From: Eudromia elegans
Taxonomy: Eukaryota; Chordata; Aves; Tinamiformes; Tinamidae
Length of the DNA stretch: 64,000 bases
NCBI GenBank assembly: GCA_003342815.1
Contig: PTEX01000015.1
Location: forward strand, 1,734,499-1,798,498
Direction of reading: 5' to 3'
The notes beneath the pieces were generated by a model. The model was not told the origin of the DNA and searched no databases. It saw only the letters and a list, made by a program, of their open reading frames with translations. The translations under genes were made by a program, and so were the position numbers. Positions 49,361 through 62,409 of the stretch are shown piece after piece. The stretch's first letter is position 1. Each line of letters begins with the position of its first letter.

Positions 49361-49510
49361 TAGAGAAGGTCTTTGCTTCTGGAAATTGTGCCTCTTGACT
49401 CATTCAAGAGGGAAATGCTCTTGGACATTAGGAAGCAGTTCTTCTATTCCATGATGGATTTCTGAAACGTTCCTCTAAAGGGGCCAGGCTGGGCAGTTCA
49501 GGATGTTCCT
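49361..49510 (+). mobile_element. Possible very degraded CR1 fragment
   Basis: GGACATTAGGAAGCAGTTCTTCT at about 49417-49439 resembles the ATTAGGAAG-AATTCTT block that many CR1 subfamilies carry just upstream of the ORF2 C-terminal motif. The following sequence does not align convincingly to CR1 by eye. Either a very old fragment or a chance match. Confidence 0.2.
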
Positions 49511-50036
49511 GCACCTACTTGCTCTGTGCGTGCTCCCATGGCCTTACATGGGTCTGCAGGAGGAGTCAGAAATGGTGGGAAGACAACCCGAGAAGCTGAG
49601 CTTTGAATCACCCCGGGCAGGAGGTGGTGCCGAGGGCTTACAGGTGCTGTTGAATGTCACACCAGCTCGCAGAAAGTTCAAATAATATCAAAACAGCCCA
49701 GAAATACTTCCCATCTTCAGTACTAATTCCTTGCCTAACTCCTTTGTTCTTCCTGCACAAAGGCAGGAGCAGTATTCATCGCCCTCATGCAACGATGACT
49801 GGCCCGTGTGGCAGTGCCTGCCAGCTCCAGGCTGATGGATTGACCAGAGGACAGGATAAAAGGGCTTTGCAGGGGCCCACTTCCAATGGAGAATAAGCTA
49901 CCAGGCTTGTTTGCTTGCCTCTGGAAGAAAGCCAAGGATTTATCCCGCAGAGAATCAATTATGCTCATAAAATATGAGGCATCAAGTAAAATAATTAGCT
50001 CAACTCAGACGCGCTATTAACATGACACTAGTGCTT
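49511..50036. other. Unique sequence, no gene recognised
   Basis: Nothing identifiable. Mixed composition. Confidence 0.45.
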
Positions 50037-50074
50037 ATTATTAATGAATACACTGCTAGTGAATCATTAATAAT
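50037..50074. promoter_or_regulatory. Inverted repeat of TAAT-type motifs
   Basis: ATTATTAATGA (50037-50047) and its exact reverse complement TCATTAATAAT (50064-50074) flank a 16-bp spacer. Each arm carries overlapping ATTA/TAAT cores of homeodomain binding sites. The surrounding 49980-50130 stretch is non-repetitive and looks like conserved regulatory DNA. Binding is inferred, and AT-rich DNA produces such motifs readily. Confidence 0.3.
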
Positions 50075-53000
50075 GGGAGGATCTGGCTATAATGCTTATC
50101 AATGCTTTATTGGGCAAAGGTGGAAAGTTCATTTAAGCTGTAGGATTTTGTGGGCATGTTATTTGTTTCACTTGGGAGTTTTTACATTTGATTTTCTGAA
50201 TTTGGTCTGTGGAACAAAAAGGAACACATATGCTGAGTTTTGAAAGAAATAAGGTATCAACAGTATTGAGAATATCTTGAATGCTTCTGCTGTATTTCAT
50301 TCAGATACTACTTCCAAATTATGACTGAGCAGACTCCTGAAAGAGGCTACACTGGACTTGCTGAAAGAAGTGCACTTAAACATGCAGAGGCAAAAAGGAC
50401 ATTTTATAGGCCATTTACAAAGACGTAAAAACAGCTGCAAAAGTGCTGAAATGCCATGAAAAATGTCTGTAGGAATCTGAGTCACTGCATTGGCCATACC
50501 CTGATCCTCACTAAGGCCTGATCCTAAAACCTGGATCTGCTCCAACAGCTGCACTCGGAGGAGCACAGAGATTGCCTATGAGCAGGGACACTCCAGGTGT
50601 GTCGCATGTTTAAGGGCTGAAAGACAGCTTCAGATTTTGGGCAAGCCCTGTGCAAGCTTGCTAAGCTTCAGCTGTAGTGTGTGGCGCTGGAGGGTTAAGA
50701 CTAATCCTCAGTGTGGCAAACTGGCGCTCTGTTTTTCAAGCCAGCATGCAGGCAGGAAATGGCATTGCTTTACAGAGATTTTGACATCCCTTTCTCCCTT
50801 CTTCACTTCCCCGTTTTCCTCCATTTTGATCATTTTCCCACACTGTATCTCCTAATATTTATCAAAAACATAGAGCCATGAATTCTCAGGCCTACTTTAG
50901 AGTTTTCACTATTTAAAAATTATTCACTAATTAGCCTTTCCTCCTTGTCATCATTCGCATTGCACCTTTCCATAAATCCTTAAATTGGGACCAACAGAAC
51001 AGAATCTTTGCTTCCTGCCCTGCAAAATGAGCAGAGTTGGTGGGGTTGTAGGCAAGCTGCAGTAGGTAGCAGCTCTTATTGTATGTTAAAGATAATGGAA
51101 ACCCCAAAGCCCGAAAGTCAAACCGGGAACATGCAGAGGGTCCTGCTGCATCCTATCTTCATCTCTCAGGAATGCCCTTGGGACTGACTCTAGCACACCC
51201 TGGAGAGAAGGGGAGAGCCGAGGACTGTGGTGTGGGTTTGCATAGTTTCAATTGCCCTTCACCGCTTTAGGACTGGAGCCAGAAGGCTCCTTGTGAACTG
51301 TGGGAACAGTTCCCTCTGAACAGGTCAGATGTAGGACATGACTGAATGTCAGATGCATAGAAATTGCATAAACATCATTCTAGAAAGACGAGTTTTGTCC
51401 TACTGCTACATAACTGGTGGAAAACCCTTTCTGACAAAATGAATAGCTTAGAGGAAGACAACTTGTAGAAGATTTTGTTTTACATAACTCCTCATCCTTT
51501 GTTAACTTTCCAGCTGAAAAGCAAATGTCTCTGCCATGAAACAAAATCTAATCTTATGTTTCATATTTGTGCATTGTTTTTCCCCTGAGAGTCACTAATT
51601 CAAGAATAAATCACTTTTTTTTGGTGAGTAGACCTTTTATGAGTTTCCAATTACATTTTGTTCTGAATTCTTAAAGTATGTATTGGAATTATATCTCCAA
51701 TGTAAGCTCACCAGCCAGAAGGACAAGCTAAGTCTCAGTGTCAAGTTGTTTCAGGACCTTCACCTCTGAACTTGATTTATTAGGTTGAAGAATCAAACCC
51801 CAACTAAATGTACTCAGACTTGGCCTTTTAAGGTCAGGGAAAGAAGGTGGCACCCAACAGTCTCTTTTGCAGCAATTTTCCTCCTCTTTCTTGAGCCAGA
51901 TTAGTCATGTGAATAGTAGGAATCCAGTGAGCCTTTATGCATCAGTCCCCAACAGCCACACAGCATTTGTAGTTTAGGGATTCCAATAGTTCTTCTTTTA
52001 GAGATCATTTACCTAATTGCTTGTAGAAAAGACATCCTATATAGTTGCAAAAACAAAAGTGTAGGTGAAAATGTGAAACATTGGTTTTCATGGATTGCCC
52101 AGTATATGAATTTGAAAAAAAAAAAAGACGACTCCATGAAACAAGCATTGCCTGTAAGTGAGATGGTTCCTGTGTGCCCTCTCCTAGGTTCTCCTTCTTT
52201 CCTGAACAAAAGCACTTTGGAGGATATTGCACATGATTGTCAGTTCAAGAGATGGACACAGAGGGTTTGATAAACCTCCTGGATGTCGGGACACTCAGTT
52301 TTCTCTAGGACACTGTACAGTGGATGGAGCATTACAATCAGGACTGCAGCTGGTAAAATATTCTCAAAAATGGGAGCTTTGCTCTCCATATAAAATACAT
52401 GCACATTTGCTTGCACTTGCCATGACTTTCCTCAGCAGAATATAGTTGTGTGAATGTGCAATAAGGGTCCTGATATGTTTGTTTGGAGAGGAAAGTTGAC
52501 TAGACTCTGCTCAGACTGCTGCCCTGCATTTACCCTCTTAGGACCCTGGCTCCAGAGTCAATGCTCTAACTATCCCAAATGTGAAGAGTATGCTCAAATA
52601 GGAGGAGATGGAAAAGCAATTTCTAGCACGAACAGACTCATCAATGTGATAAAGACGGTCAGGGTGAGCTTTAAGAGAGTTGTCACTCTCAACCCTGGGA
52701 GTGTTTAACCCTGTGGTAATGATAATAATAATAAGGTAATAATCCTTAAGCATGGGAGGTGGTGTTAAGGTGTTGTATTTCTTTTCAAAAGCTTCTAGCA
52801 GTCTCCTTGCCTAGGAGGACTGCCCTACATTTGCAAAGTTGTAGTCAAGAGCAGGGCACAGCATACCCAGTATTCAAGCCTTCAGTGGGTATTTTCAGCC
52901 CCTTGTATCACACTTGTTGGTAAAAGCTTCAGAAAGGCTTGACACACAAGGAGGGCTGTGTGGTCCCAAATGTGCCCTTGTTTTGCTTCCAGAATTCTTG

Positions 53001-54820
53001 CCTTCCTCAACTAAATGTCTTATTTATCTGAGTTCTGCTCTCCAAATGCCAGATATTTCCACAGCATGCACAGGGACGAGCTTTACAGCATGTGCACAGT
53101 AGATTCAATACTTCTGTGTCACATTAGATCTACTGCACATGTGCATCACCTGCTCCTATGGCAAACAGCATGATGCTTATTTAAAACAGGGTCCTCCCGT
53201 GCCCAGCATTTCATAACCCATACACATTATTTCTCCATGGCAGAATGACTTCTTCCTTTTGCCCTCTTGCCATCCATAGGAGGAAAATTTGAAAAAGAGC
53301 AAAGTTTCTGTTCAGAATCCCTACCGAGGAAGGGGCATCATGCATTGCTTTCCTGGAACAACCTGGCTGTAAACATTGTGTATTGGGGCTGTAGGGCATT
53401 TTGAGCTCATATAGGAACTTGGTGTCTGAATATGAGTGCTAGAAAAATCTAGTCCATCCAGTAGAGGCAGAAAAGTTTGCAAATCTGGTTCACAGAGAGC
53501 GTTTTTCCATCTCAATAGCAACATGTTTTGGGTGAGAAAGTTAAACAATATTGTAAAGTGCTGGTCTTCATGCACCTCTCCGGTAAGGAACAAGCTCACA
53601 GAGCTATGTGTGTAAACATCTAGTTACATATTATCATGCAATGTCATCGAAACCCTCTCTCTCTTAAATAATTTTGTGGAGGAGTAAAAAAATAGCCACA
53701 AAAGTGACAAACACAGTGAATCTTCAAGCTTAGCTTCATAAATTTGGGTTAGAATCCACTGCGCTGATTTTGGAGATGCGAGTTGTGCTTTGTGTTCACT
53801 ATCCCACGTTTCAGCACAAGGCAAATAAAAGTAGGAGCTTTTGTGTAACATTCCTAGTTTGTTGTAATCACATGCTGAAAGGTGAACCAGGCTACTGACA
53901 GCACAGCTTGGCTGCAGCAGTAAATAGTCCTAAAGGGCTTCATATAGAGGAAGGTTTACTACCCCCAGCACTTATACAAATCACGGACACCTGTGTGTTG
54001 GTTAACCATTCCCTGAATATCTCACATCCTGCAGAAACTGGTGTGTGTATTAAGCATACTGTAAGTCGTATATCCTACTTTGTAATTTTGTCAAAGGAGA
54101 AAGACTTCTCTCTCCTGTTCCCTTCCCCCTTTTTTGGAGAAGTTATATAATTCCATATATGATTATGTCCATATTTTTTGAGGGATATCTACAATTGTTC
54201 AGTAGCTTTCTCACTGAGAGCTACTCTGGTGAGTATTCTTAATATTATATGTGTGTGTAAGGTGAATATTAAGGTAAGAAAACTCTCTCTGAGTTGTCTA
54301 GTTGAGAGCTTTTAGATATTTCTTTGTAATTTCAAAAATTGTAGTTTGGTGAACCTTCTGTCCGCCCTGCCCCCGGATTTACTTTGATATCTCAAGTCGT
54401 TCACGACTCGTGGCTATAATGTTAGTGAAAAAGATAGATTTCTATCTAGGAAGCAGGCTGTGTGATGGCTTTGCAGTAGAATAAACATTCTTACAGTCTT
54501 TAAAAAATGCAGGTAAGCTTATACAAATTGGTATGGTCTAGTTTGACAATGATTAGATAATAATACAGGGATTCGCTATCTCTCTTATTGTGGTAGAGCT
54601 TAATTCCACTGAAACCAAAATTTTCAGTCAACTGAAGCTGATTTAAGGCCTATTTTATAGCAAATTTCTGATTAACCATCTTTACTACTCCCTCTCCTCG
54701 TTTAGTCACCCACCACCAAACAGAAAATAGAATAATACTCTATTTTGATTAATTTTAGTGGGGTTTTTTTTTTCATCTTAATTCCTGGAATGCATTAGGA
54801 CGACTGTTGTTAGCAGATGA
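50075..54820. other. AT-rich unique sequence, no gene recognised
   Basis: About 4.7 kb without a recognisable gene, transposon or RNA. An ATAATAATAATAAGGTAATAAT low-complexity patch lies at about 52721-52742. Frames are short and without domains. Confidence 0.5.
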
Positions 54821-55366
54821 AAGGAGGTGATCATACCCTTCTCCTCAGCTGTGGTGAGACCACATCTGGAATGCTGTGTCTGGTACTGGGCTTCCCAGTA
54901 CAGAAGGGACATGGAGTGACCGGAGAGTCTAACATAGAACGATTAGGGAACTGGAGCATCTCTCCTATGCGGATAGGCTGAGAAAGCTAGACCTGTTTTG
55001 GCTGGAGAAGAGAAGATTGAGAGGGGATCTTGTCCATGCATACAGATATGTCAAGGGAGGGTGTCAAGGGGATGGAGTCAGACTCTTTTCAGCTGTGGCC
55101 ATCAATGGGATGAGAGACAACAAGAACAAACTGAAACATGGGAAGCTCCATCTGAACATGACAGCAAGCTTCTTGACTGTGAGGGTGACAGAGCCCAGGA
55201 ACAGGCCTGGAACAGAGGTTGTGAAGTCGTCTTCTCTGGAGATCTTCCAAATCTGCTTGGATGTGAACCTGTGCCACATGCTCTGGGTGTCCCTGCTGGA
55301 GCAGGGGATTGGACTAGATGATATCTAGAGGTCCCTTCCAGCCTCAAAAATTCTGTGCTTCTGTGA
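54821..55366 (+). mobile_element. CR1 LINE, 5'-truncated copy 2
   Basis: A sense-orientation CR1 3' end of about 546 bp. It starts in the ORF2 segment AGGAGGTGATCATACCC / GTGAGACCACATCTGGAATG, passes through GGCTGGAGAAGAGAAG and GGGTGTCAAGGGGATGG, and ends in the 3' UTR AGGTCCCTTCCAGCC box with a degraded ATTCTGTGCTTCTGTGA tail. It is the longest and most diverged of the three copies, and a block after GGACATGGA is shortened relative to typical CR1. It is probably older than, and from a different subfamily to, copies 1 and 3. Confidence 0.92.
55017..55328 (+). pseudogene. CR1 ORF2 C-terminal fragment (copy 2)
   Basis: The readable frame of about 103 codons matches the CR1 ORF2 tail: RGDLVHAYRYVKGGCQGDG, then RLFSAVA, LKHGKLHLNM, FLTVRVTE and SLEIFQ. 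Several normally conserved residues of the HWNRLPREVVESPS motif are changed, consistent with neutral decay. Endonuclease and reverse transcriptase domains are absent. Confidence 0.8.
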
Positions 55367-58300
55367 CAATATTCATCTTCAAGCTCATCTCATAAACTTA
55401 GTACAAATTGGTTTGAATTTGGAGAAAATGAATTCATATAGGCCAGAAAAAAGGCTCTGCTAGAGAAGCACTTAGAATTACACAAGCTAATTATTTTCCT
55501 ATTATCTGTGCTGTAAGTCCGCCGTGATATGTTTACTGCCCATCCTGGCAGAGATATAACAGCGCTATGCGGGCAAGTACATGTCTGACATTCCTGTGCT
55601 TGTACTTACGGCTCCTAGCACAAGCCAGATGACTTGAAGCAGGGCACACATCGCTGCGTGTTCCTTGAGCCGAAATCCAGGCACTTGCTGGAAGCTTTCA
55701 CCAGGCTGGCGGAGGAATCTCTTGTGTTCAGCCTTTCCTCCTAACAAGCATATCGAAGTTTTTATTAAATTACAAGAGTGATGAAATGTTAAGACCATCT
55801 TCTGCATGTCAGAAGGCCAAATCAGCACAAATCAGTGGACCGCATTTTTCCTCGTATGAGCAATCCAATTAATTTCAATGAGATCATTTTATGGATATAA
55901 TATTCCTGTCTGAGTGGATAAATATTGACAAAAATTGAGACTTCATTTTTAAATTGTATTTGTTCTGAATGAATGTGACACAGTGGTAACAGTAAGAAGT
56001 GAACCCGGTGAAACTGTTATGTACCACAAAGGGTCCTACCAAGAAAATTCTGGTTCCAATGAAATTAATGGGAAACCTGATGTATAGCACAAGCATCAGA
56101 AATATGGTGCATAACCACAAGAATTCTTGGGCATATGCTCTTATTTAAACTGTTTAGAACTTTAACAGAATTTTACTTCTTACATAAAATTTAATATTAA
56201 GAATATTTTTGTTAGTTTAGAACTCAAATCATTTGAAGTGCTCTTCATTTCAACAGATCACTTTTCACATTTTTTTCATTTGTGGTATAAAAATAAAATT
56301 TGCTTCCACTGCAGAACATAATTTTGTTCTGTGTGCAGTACTGTAGGTGAATGGGGAATATGAGCTCTTTTTTTTTATAGTTAGAGACAGGACTTTTGCA
56401 TAATTAAATCTGAGTAAGGATTTCAAAACTTGAGTCTGACAGATTTTGTGTGTGTGTTAATTTTATTGTGGCACATAAATTAGATTCACTCTTACGAGGC
56501 TGCACTCACTGCAAGATGGGAAAACAAGACTAAGACAACTTTGTCTTTGCAGCTCTTTTACACTCCCTGTGCAAGTTAGTAGTCCCAGGCATACATTGAC
56601 ATAATGTCTCAGTTCCTCTGTCCAAGTGGTTCTGGAAGCTAGAAGAGGAATCAGAGCTGTTTCTGGCTTTTCCAGCTATATTGCTTCAGATGGGACTTAG
56701 GCAGAAAAATGTAAAGAGATGGGGAAATCAGAAAAAAACACAGCCACCAAGCAATATTAGTATGTACTGCAGATTATACACATGCTTGTTATATGTCAAT
56801 CCATTTTAATAAATAGAAAATATTTACAATTAATTGAAGTTGCCTGTAGTCTAGGAAAAATTACTAAAAACAACTGAGAAAGAAAACCAAACATACTCAA
56901 CCATGTACACCAAACACAAAACTCTACCAGTCGTTTGTGAAAATGGTTTTGATTTGCCTATATCTAAATTGATAGAGGTATATTTTTCCCTCAGTATCAC
57001 TGATGTGACTTTACCTAAGGGGCTTAATCAAATAGATGGTGTTAATGAAATGCAAAATGTGGCAGGGATTATTATTACTTAATAATATTGATGAGAAAGA
57101 GCAATAGACATTGTGCCTCTTTCAAATCAAATGCTCTCCATAACTTCTCTTATGAGAGGAAATCCAGAGCTATACTGATAGTTGCTCACTATTGTGTAAA
57201 GAAGTAATTTATCAAAATAAATAACATAAACTGTACTGTTTTCTTCTTTTTTTCTGCTTTCCCTATAGTATACAAGCAATGTCACAAGCAGTGAGACCAG
57301 TGTAGCACAGTCCCATGGAAATAACCTTTGCACTCACTTTATCAGCACCACTACATATTGATACAGCACAGCCTAAAGGTCTCACCTGGCATGCTATTGA
57401 AATGTATTAGGCAAAACAGTAATATAAACACAGAATGTCTGATTCATAGATAGAGATAGGGATTTATTATTACTACAGGCTTGGAAAGTGCTATCTCCTT
57501 ACTTGTTACTGGACCAAATGTAAAAATATCTGAAGTATTTAGTGGCATGAGAAATGCTAGGAAATTTTGGCTCTTGGTGATTTAGACAGAAGCCAAATAT
57601 TTTTCATAAATACAAATATCACATCCCTATTTGAAATGGACCATTTAATTTCTGAAAACGGGCAGTGAGTCAAAGTGAAATATCCTGTCTCCAATTTTCT
57701 CAACAGTCCCATTAACACATACTAGGATTCAATATTTCCTAGGAAATATTTTTAATTTCACCAAAATACCACGTTCGTCAGAGCGACTGCATTAGTAAAA
57801 ATCTTTGAACCCCCATTTTAGAGTTCAGATGCAGGGCAGTACCCTGACTTTTCCACAAAATGCAATGGCAAATTGGTCTTACTCTGTGCCCAGCATCTGC
57901 AGCTGCAAACCTTTGTGGCTACCCTTTACAACACTTTTCCTGCACAGCGTGTCAGTCAAATTAGAGCAATATTTACTTAAATACACTTATACAGATAGCG
58001 GAACAAGCCCACACAAATCTGGAGCTAGTTCATAAGGATTTCTATTTTGACTAAGAGAGAGCAACATTTGGCCCTGCTTCTTTGCTCTATCTGCATATAT
58101 AGTTCATAAATCTCAGCTCTGGATACTCAACCTGTTTTTAACCATTTTCATAAGAACATTTAAACCTGCTCAGGGAGGACACACGCAGCTTCCTGTCCAC
58201 CATACGTCCACCATGTACTTTTCCCTCCCTGTCCAAGCACACATCCTCCTTTTCTGGAGGAACTTCTCTCCGAGGGACGGCAGGGGAAACACAAGTGCTT

Positions 58301-59289
58301 AGGGTTTGTACCATGTCTACCGTCTTGATCCAAATTAAAGTCATGGGCAGCCCATCATGCTTTTTCTCAGGATAGATCTAGCTGCAGTTATGTTTACTGT
58401 GTTTTTAAAGAGATTTACATACGGCTTTCTGCTATGAAAATGAACATTGGAAAAATTGTAAAATCCCACAGCCCATGAGACAGGCAAATCCGTTCTCCTT
58501 CAGCAGCATTGCTATTAATGCCCTGGTTACATACGCCTGCAGTAAATCTTCACCTTCTTCAACACTCCATTACAATTTGCTGTCTCTAGGTATGCTGACA
58601 CCTTTCCTCATGTGAGAACTTTATGGCTTGATAACCATAAAGGGACAGCTGGCTCAGTGGAGTGGTTACTGCTTGCTCTCACCTCTTAGTTAGTAGGAAT
58701 TTAAATATATAGAAATGCTGCACAATCCTCTCTTGTAACTTTATCTACAGGAAATGTTCCTTTATGTATAAGCTCATTACTGTGGGGATATGCACCTTAC
58801 ATCAGCAGTGGCTTTGTAAGTCCCTTTTTAATAACATAGCAATTAGCAGAGGGCTCAGTCTGAGCACTCTTGAACTCGGGAAAAGTCTGGATCCAGTTCT
58901 GCCTTTGACCCAAAAGGTCAGTCGTGTTTCTGCTTACACCTGCTTCTGCATGTGCCTTAGAGAAGGGAGGAGAAAAAAAAAAGGCACAAGTAGGTATTAT
59001 TTAGAAAAAAATGACATCTTATAAGACTGCTATACCTACTTTTACAATATTACAACCAGCTACAACATACATTTAAAGTTGAAGATTGAGGTCAATATAA
59101 TGTCAACAGAAGAATTATAGCAGAAAATGGTAACTACGAGATATGGGGCCTGAACCTGTGATTGTTTGTGTTGGAAGTAGATTGTGGATGCTCTTGCAAA
59201 TAGGGAAAAGATTGAGGCAATAGGAAGGTTTTCCTCATCCCTCCCTCTTCCTTTCTCAGCATTGTGCTGCTTGTGTGTTATTTTGGACA
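55367..59289. other. AT-rich unique sequence, no gene recognised
   Basis: About 3.9 kb without a recognisable gene. Short frames on both strands (for example 55565-55828 minus, 57805-58035 plus) have no recognised domain. Simple A/T runs only. Confidence 0.5.
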
Positions 59290-59712
59290 TAGAATCATAA
59301 AATGCTTAAGGTTGGAAGGGACCTCTAGAGGTTATCTAGTCCAGCCCCCCTGCACACGCAGGGTCCCCTAGAGCATGTGGCACAGGGTGGTGTCCAGGCG
59401 GGTTTTGAAGATCTCCAGAAAAGGAGACTCCACCACCTCTCTGGGCAGCCTGTTCCAGGGCTCTGTCACTCTCACTGTTAAGAATTTTTAAGTTCCTGTG
59501 GAACTTTTGGAGCTTCAGTTTGTGGCCATTTCCTCTAGTCCTATCAGTGGCCACCACTGAAGAGGCCGGCCCCATCCTCCTCACTCCCTCCCTTGAGGTA
59601 CTTGGAGACGCTGATGAGGTCCCCTCTCAGCCTTCTCTTCCCCAGGCTAAGCAGGCCCAGCTCGCAGCCTTTCCTTGTAGAGCAGATGTTCCAGGCCCCT
59701 GATCATGGTGTG
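59290..59712 (-). mobile_element. CR1 LINE, 5'-truncated copy 3
   Basis: An antisense CR1 3' end of about 420 bp. On the plus strand it begins AGAATCATAAAATG and GGTTGGAAGGGACCTCTAG, then the CTGGGCAGCCTGTTCCAG block, GAGGTCCCCTCTCAGCCTTC and CCAGGCCCCTGATCAT. It shares diagnostic variants with copy 1 (CCTGCACACGCAGGG, TAGAGCATGTGGCACAGGG) but has a few more private changes, including a small deletion in the segment TTAAGAATTTTTAAGTTCC. Minus-strand coding remnants give DRTRGNGHKLKLQKFHRNL. ORF2 catalytic domains are absent. Confidence 0.95.
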
Positions 59713-60671
59713 TTAGGTCGCGTGAAGCTGAGGTGCTTTCTGTGATTCACTGCCTGCGAGAACAGCAGCCTATCATTTAATTTATAGGCAGGCAGACCTG
59801 CTGGGACAGTGACGAGTTACCCCATTTATCCTGCTCCCAAGCTCGCTCTCAGCTAATCCCCTCTGCCAGCAGCTCAGGAGACCTCTGGAGGACCACCGTA
59901 GAGAAGTGCTGAGGTTTTGGCATCAGTTATGGTTCTGCCTGCTAAAATACTTAATTGATACAACGGGGCAGGACTAAATTGCCTGAGCATCAGTTACTAT
60001 TAAAATTTAATTCTTCAGTATTACCTCTAGAAACCTAATTTCCCCAACACTCGCAAGGCTGTGGTTTGTTTTCCTGCATCTCACTGTGAAGAGAAAGAGT
60101 ACCTAAAATAAAAGATAAAATGAGACAAAAACCATCACTTCTACGGGCCAGGAAGGGAGGCATAAGAGATCAAATAAGGGCATTGCCACATCCGCGCTAT
60201 CCAGCCTATTGCTCTTGAACAGTCATGGGGACTGTGAGTCACTGAGGAGATTTTCCGCCGCTTGGGTCCCTGGAGCGCAGTAGGTGACATGGAGAGGTTG
60301 GCTGCACCAAAGTCGTTTTGCAGGGACATGCAGGAATATGGCCCTTCCCCTGCCGAGGAGTGCAGAGCACCGGAGCCCAGCTATGGTTGTACCCCAAGCA
60401 TTTTCCCCACTACTGCCCCATGGATGACTGTGAACCCTGGGGAATCCTTTAAGGGAAAAAAAGTAAGGTCTGAAGTAATGAGATCGAATAGCTGCAAGGA
60501 GCAGCTGTCGCGTTTCTCAAAAGTCAAAGCGCTGACCACATCCCCCAGCAACTGTAGCAACATCCCCTAGCACGGAAGTTTAACAGCTCGTTACTTCTTG
60601 ATTGTTTCTATCGCAAAAAAAATATCAACCGTTGGATTCCTCTTGGAATTATTTTGAGAAATTCCTTAGGG
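59713..60671. other. Mixed-composition unique sequence, no gene recognised
   Basis: Includes a moderately GC-rich stretch at 60180-60560 where a plus-strand frame of about 90 codons runs from an ATG near 60289 to 60570, and an antisense 60-codon frame overlaps it. Neither resembles a known family. Confidence 0.45.
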
Positions 60672-60693
60672 TTTTTTTTTTTTTTTTTTTTTT
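60672..60693. repeat. Poly-T(22) run
   Basis: Twenty-two consecutive T bases. No acceptor-like CAG follows closely, and no retrocopy was recognised on the minus strand. Confidence 0.95.
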
Positions 60694-62199
60694 CTTGGTC
60701 AAATTGCTGGCCCAGATCCCTCCCTGGAACACCTTAGCAAATTCTTTCTTGAAATAAACATTACCTTGTAATTCCAAACTTAAGATACATGTGTGTGCAC
60801 TTAAAAGCAGATTTAGTGATGAAGACGACCTTTTTGGGTTTTACCTTCCTCTGTTTCTAACTCTTTCATTACCATTTTCAAAATCCAATAGAATTTATCT
60901 TTAGTAAGGGAAAGTTGTATTTTACTGTGCACATTCTCTGTACCAAAGTTTTGAACTTTTCCCCCTGAAACCCCAAGTGCTTTCAGCACAAAAATCTTAT
61001 TCATAGAAGGATATCAATTTGTGGGCGTAAAAATGAAACTATAAAAATAATTTTTCCAATTGCAATATCCCATAAAATAAAATTTAAAAAACCTACAATA
61101 AAATTAATTATTTTTTAGATGGTGATTTTATTTTCCCATTTGAGACATTCTTGGAACGGAAAATGTTCAGTTAGTCCATTGACTTCCATAAGGTCCTAAA
61201 TATCCTTTATTGAATGTTCTAGAGCTCTGCTAAATATATTTTCAGCCAGACCAGTAGCACTGTAAGTCTATGGCTTTGCTAGTCATGTGCTGCATGGTAT
61301 TGTGTTACCTTGATAATATATTTTGTATCCCACACACATACATTACTGTACAATGGGCAAGTACTTTAATTTTGGCTATTCTCTCTGGTGTATTTCCTTA
61401 CACTTACAACAGACTTTCCCAAAATACTTCTACTATTTATTAAATACGTATTTATAATTTAATAATGCACGCCAATAATGATCACTGAAACATCGGGTAC
61501 CTGGAAAGCATGCAGAGCCAAGGCAGCACATTCTTGTACACATTTCGTGACCTTCTGCCAGCATACACAGTGCTTTCCTTGACTCATCCCTTGTTTTACA
61601 GCTTGCTAAAGTAGAACTTTCCTGAAATAATTGTTTCTTTTTAGGGTCGCCTTGCTATTTCGAATGCATTTCTTTGAACTAACGGTTAAGTTCCTTCTAC
61701 AGACATTATTTCCTTCTTATATGAGTTCTGCACCTACAGTCGGAAACCGACCCCAGCCAAGTAACAGAATTTGTTACTGCCTCCCAAACTGAGTAGGTCT
61801 CACATTTTACTGATTCTCCACTCATGGAGGAGGTAGGAAGTACTTGTTTCAAACACGACATTGTGCTACGTTGACTAGTACTATTCTAACGCAATACAAT
61901 TTGTATAAAGGCTCTATAGATCCCAAACATGCAGTTTCCTTTCATCTAGGAAAGAAACCTTGCAATGGTTTTCGTACTAACGATAAGACTCAGAGAGGTG
62001 ACAGGAATATAACCTCATCAGAAGCATATGTAAAAATATTCCTTCACAGGCAGAGGGAGGAAAAAAAGTTTATGGCAATACAGTTATTGCCATAATTAAT
62101 TTAGGAATATATTTTACTATCATCTGATCCGTTTTTGCAAATTTTGATACAGCCAGACCTCACAAGCAAAGTTGAAACCAGAACAGCAGTGACAAGACA
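60694..62199. other. AT-rich unique sequence, no gene recognised
   Basis: Nothing identifiable as a gene or mobile element. A/T-rich runs at about 61040-61130. Confidence 0.5.

Positions 62200-62258
<59 letters not shown>
62200..62258. repeat. (AAAT)n tetranucleotide microsatellite
   Basis: About 15 uninterrupted AAAT units. Such arrays often grow from the poly-A tail of a retrocopy, but none is recognised to its left. Likely polymorphic in length. Confidence 0.97.
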
Positions 62259-62259
<1 letters not shown>

Positions 62260-62409
62260 GTGCAATGTGAGACAGTAGCAAAAGCCATTGCTAAACTTGC
62301 ATTTAACCTAATTTACTACACTGTTCTTGAATATGGAAGCCACTGGGCTCACATACTGGGGTTACATTTCTACTAGGAAAACAAGCTACTAAAAGCATCC
62401 AGTTTTGTT
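62259..62409. other. Short unique spacer
   Basis: No feature recognised. Confidence 0.5.

Noticed and set aside
55064-55347. Minus-strand frames of 62-81 codons at 55.1-55.3 kb
   Set aside because: Antisense shadows of the CR1 ORF2 fragment.
59520-59702. Plus-strand 60-codon frame
   Set aside because: Antisense shadow of the minus-strand CR1 copy.
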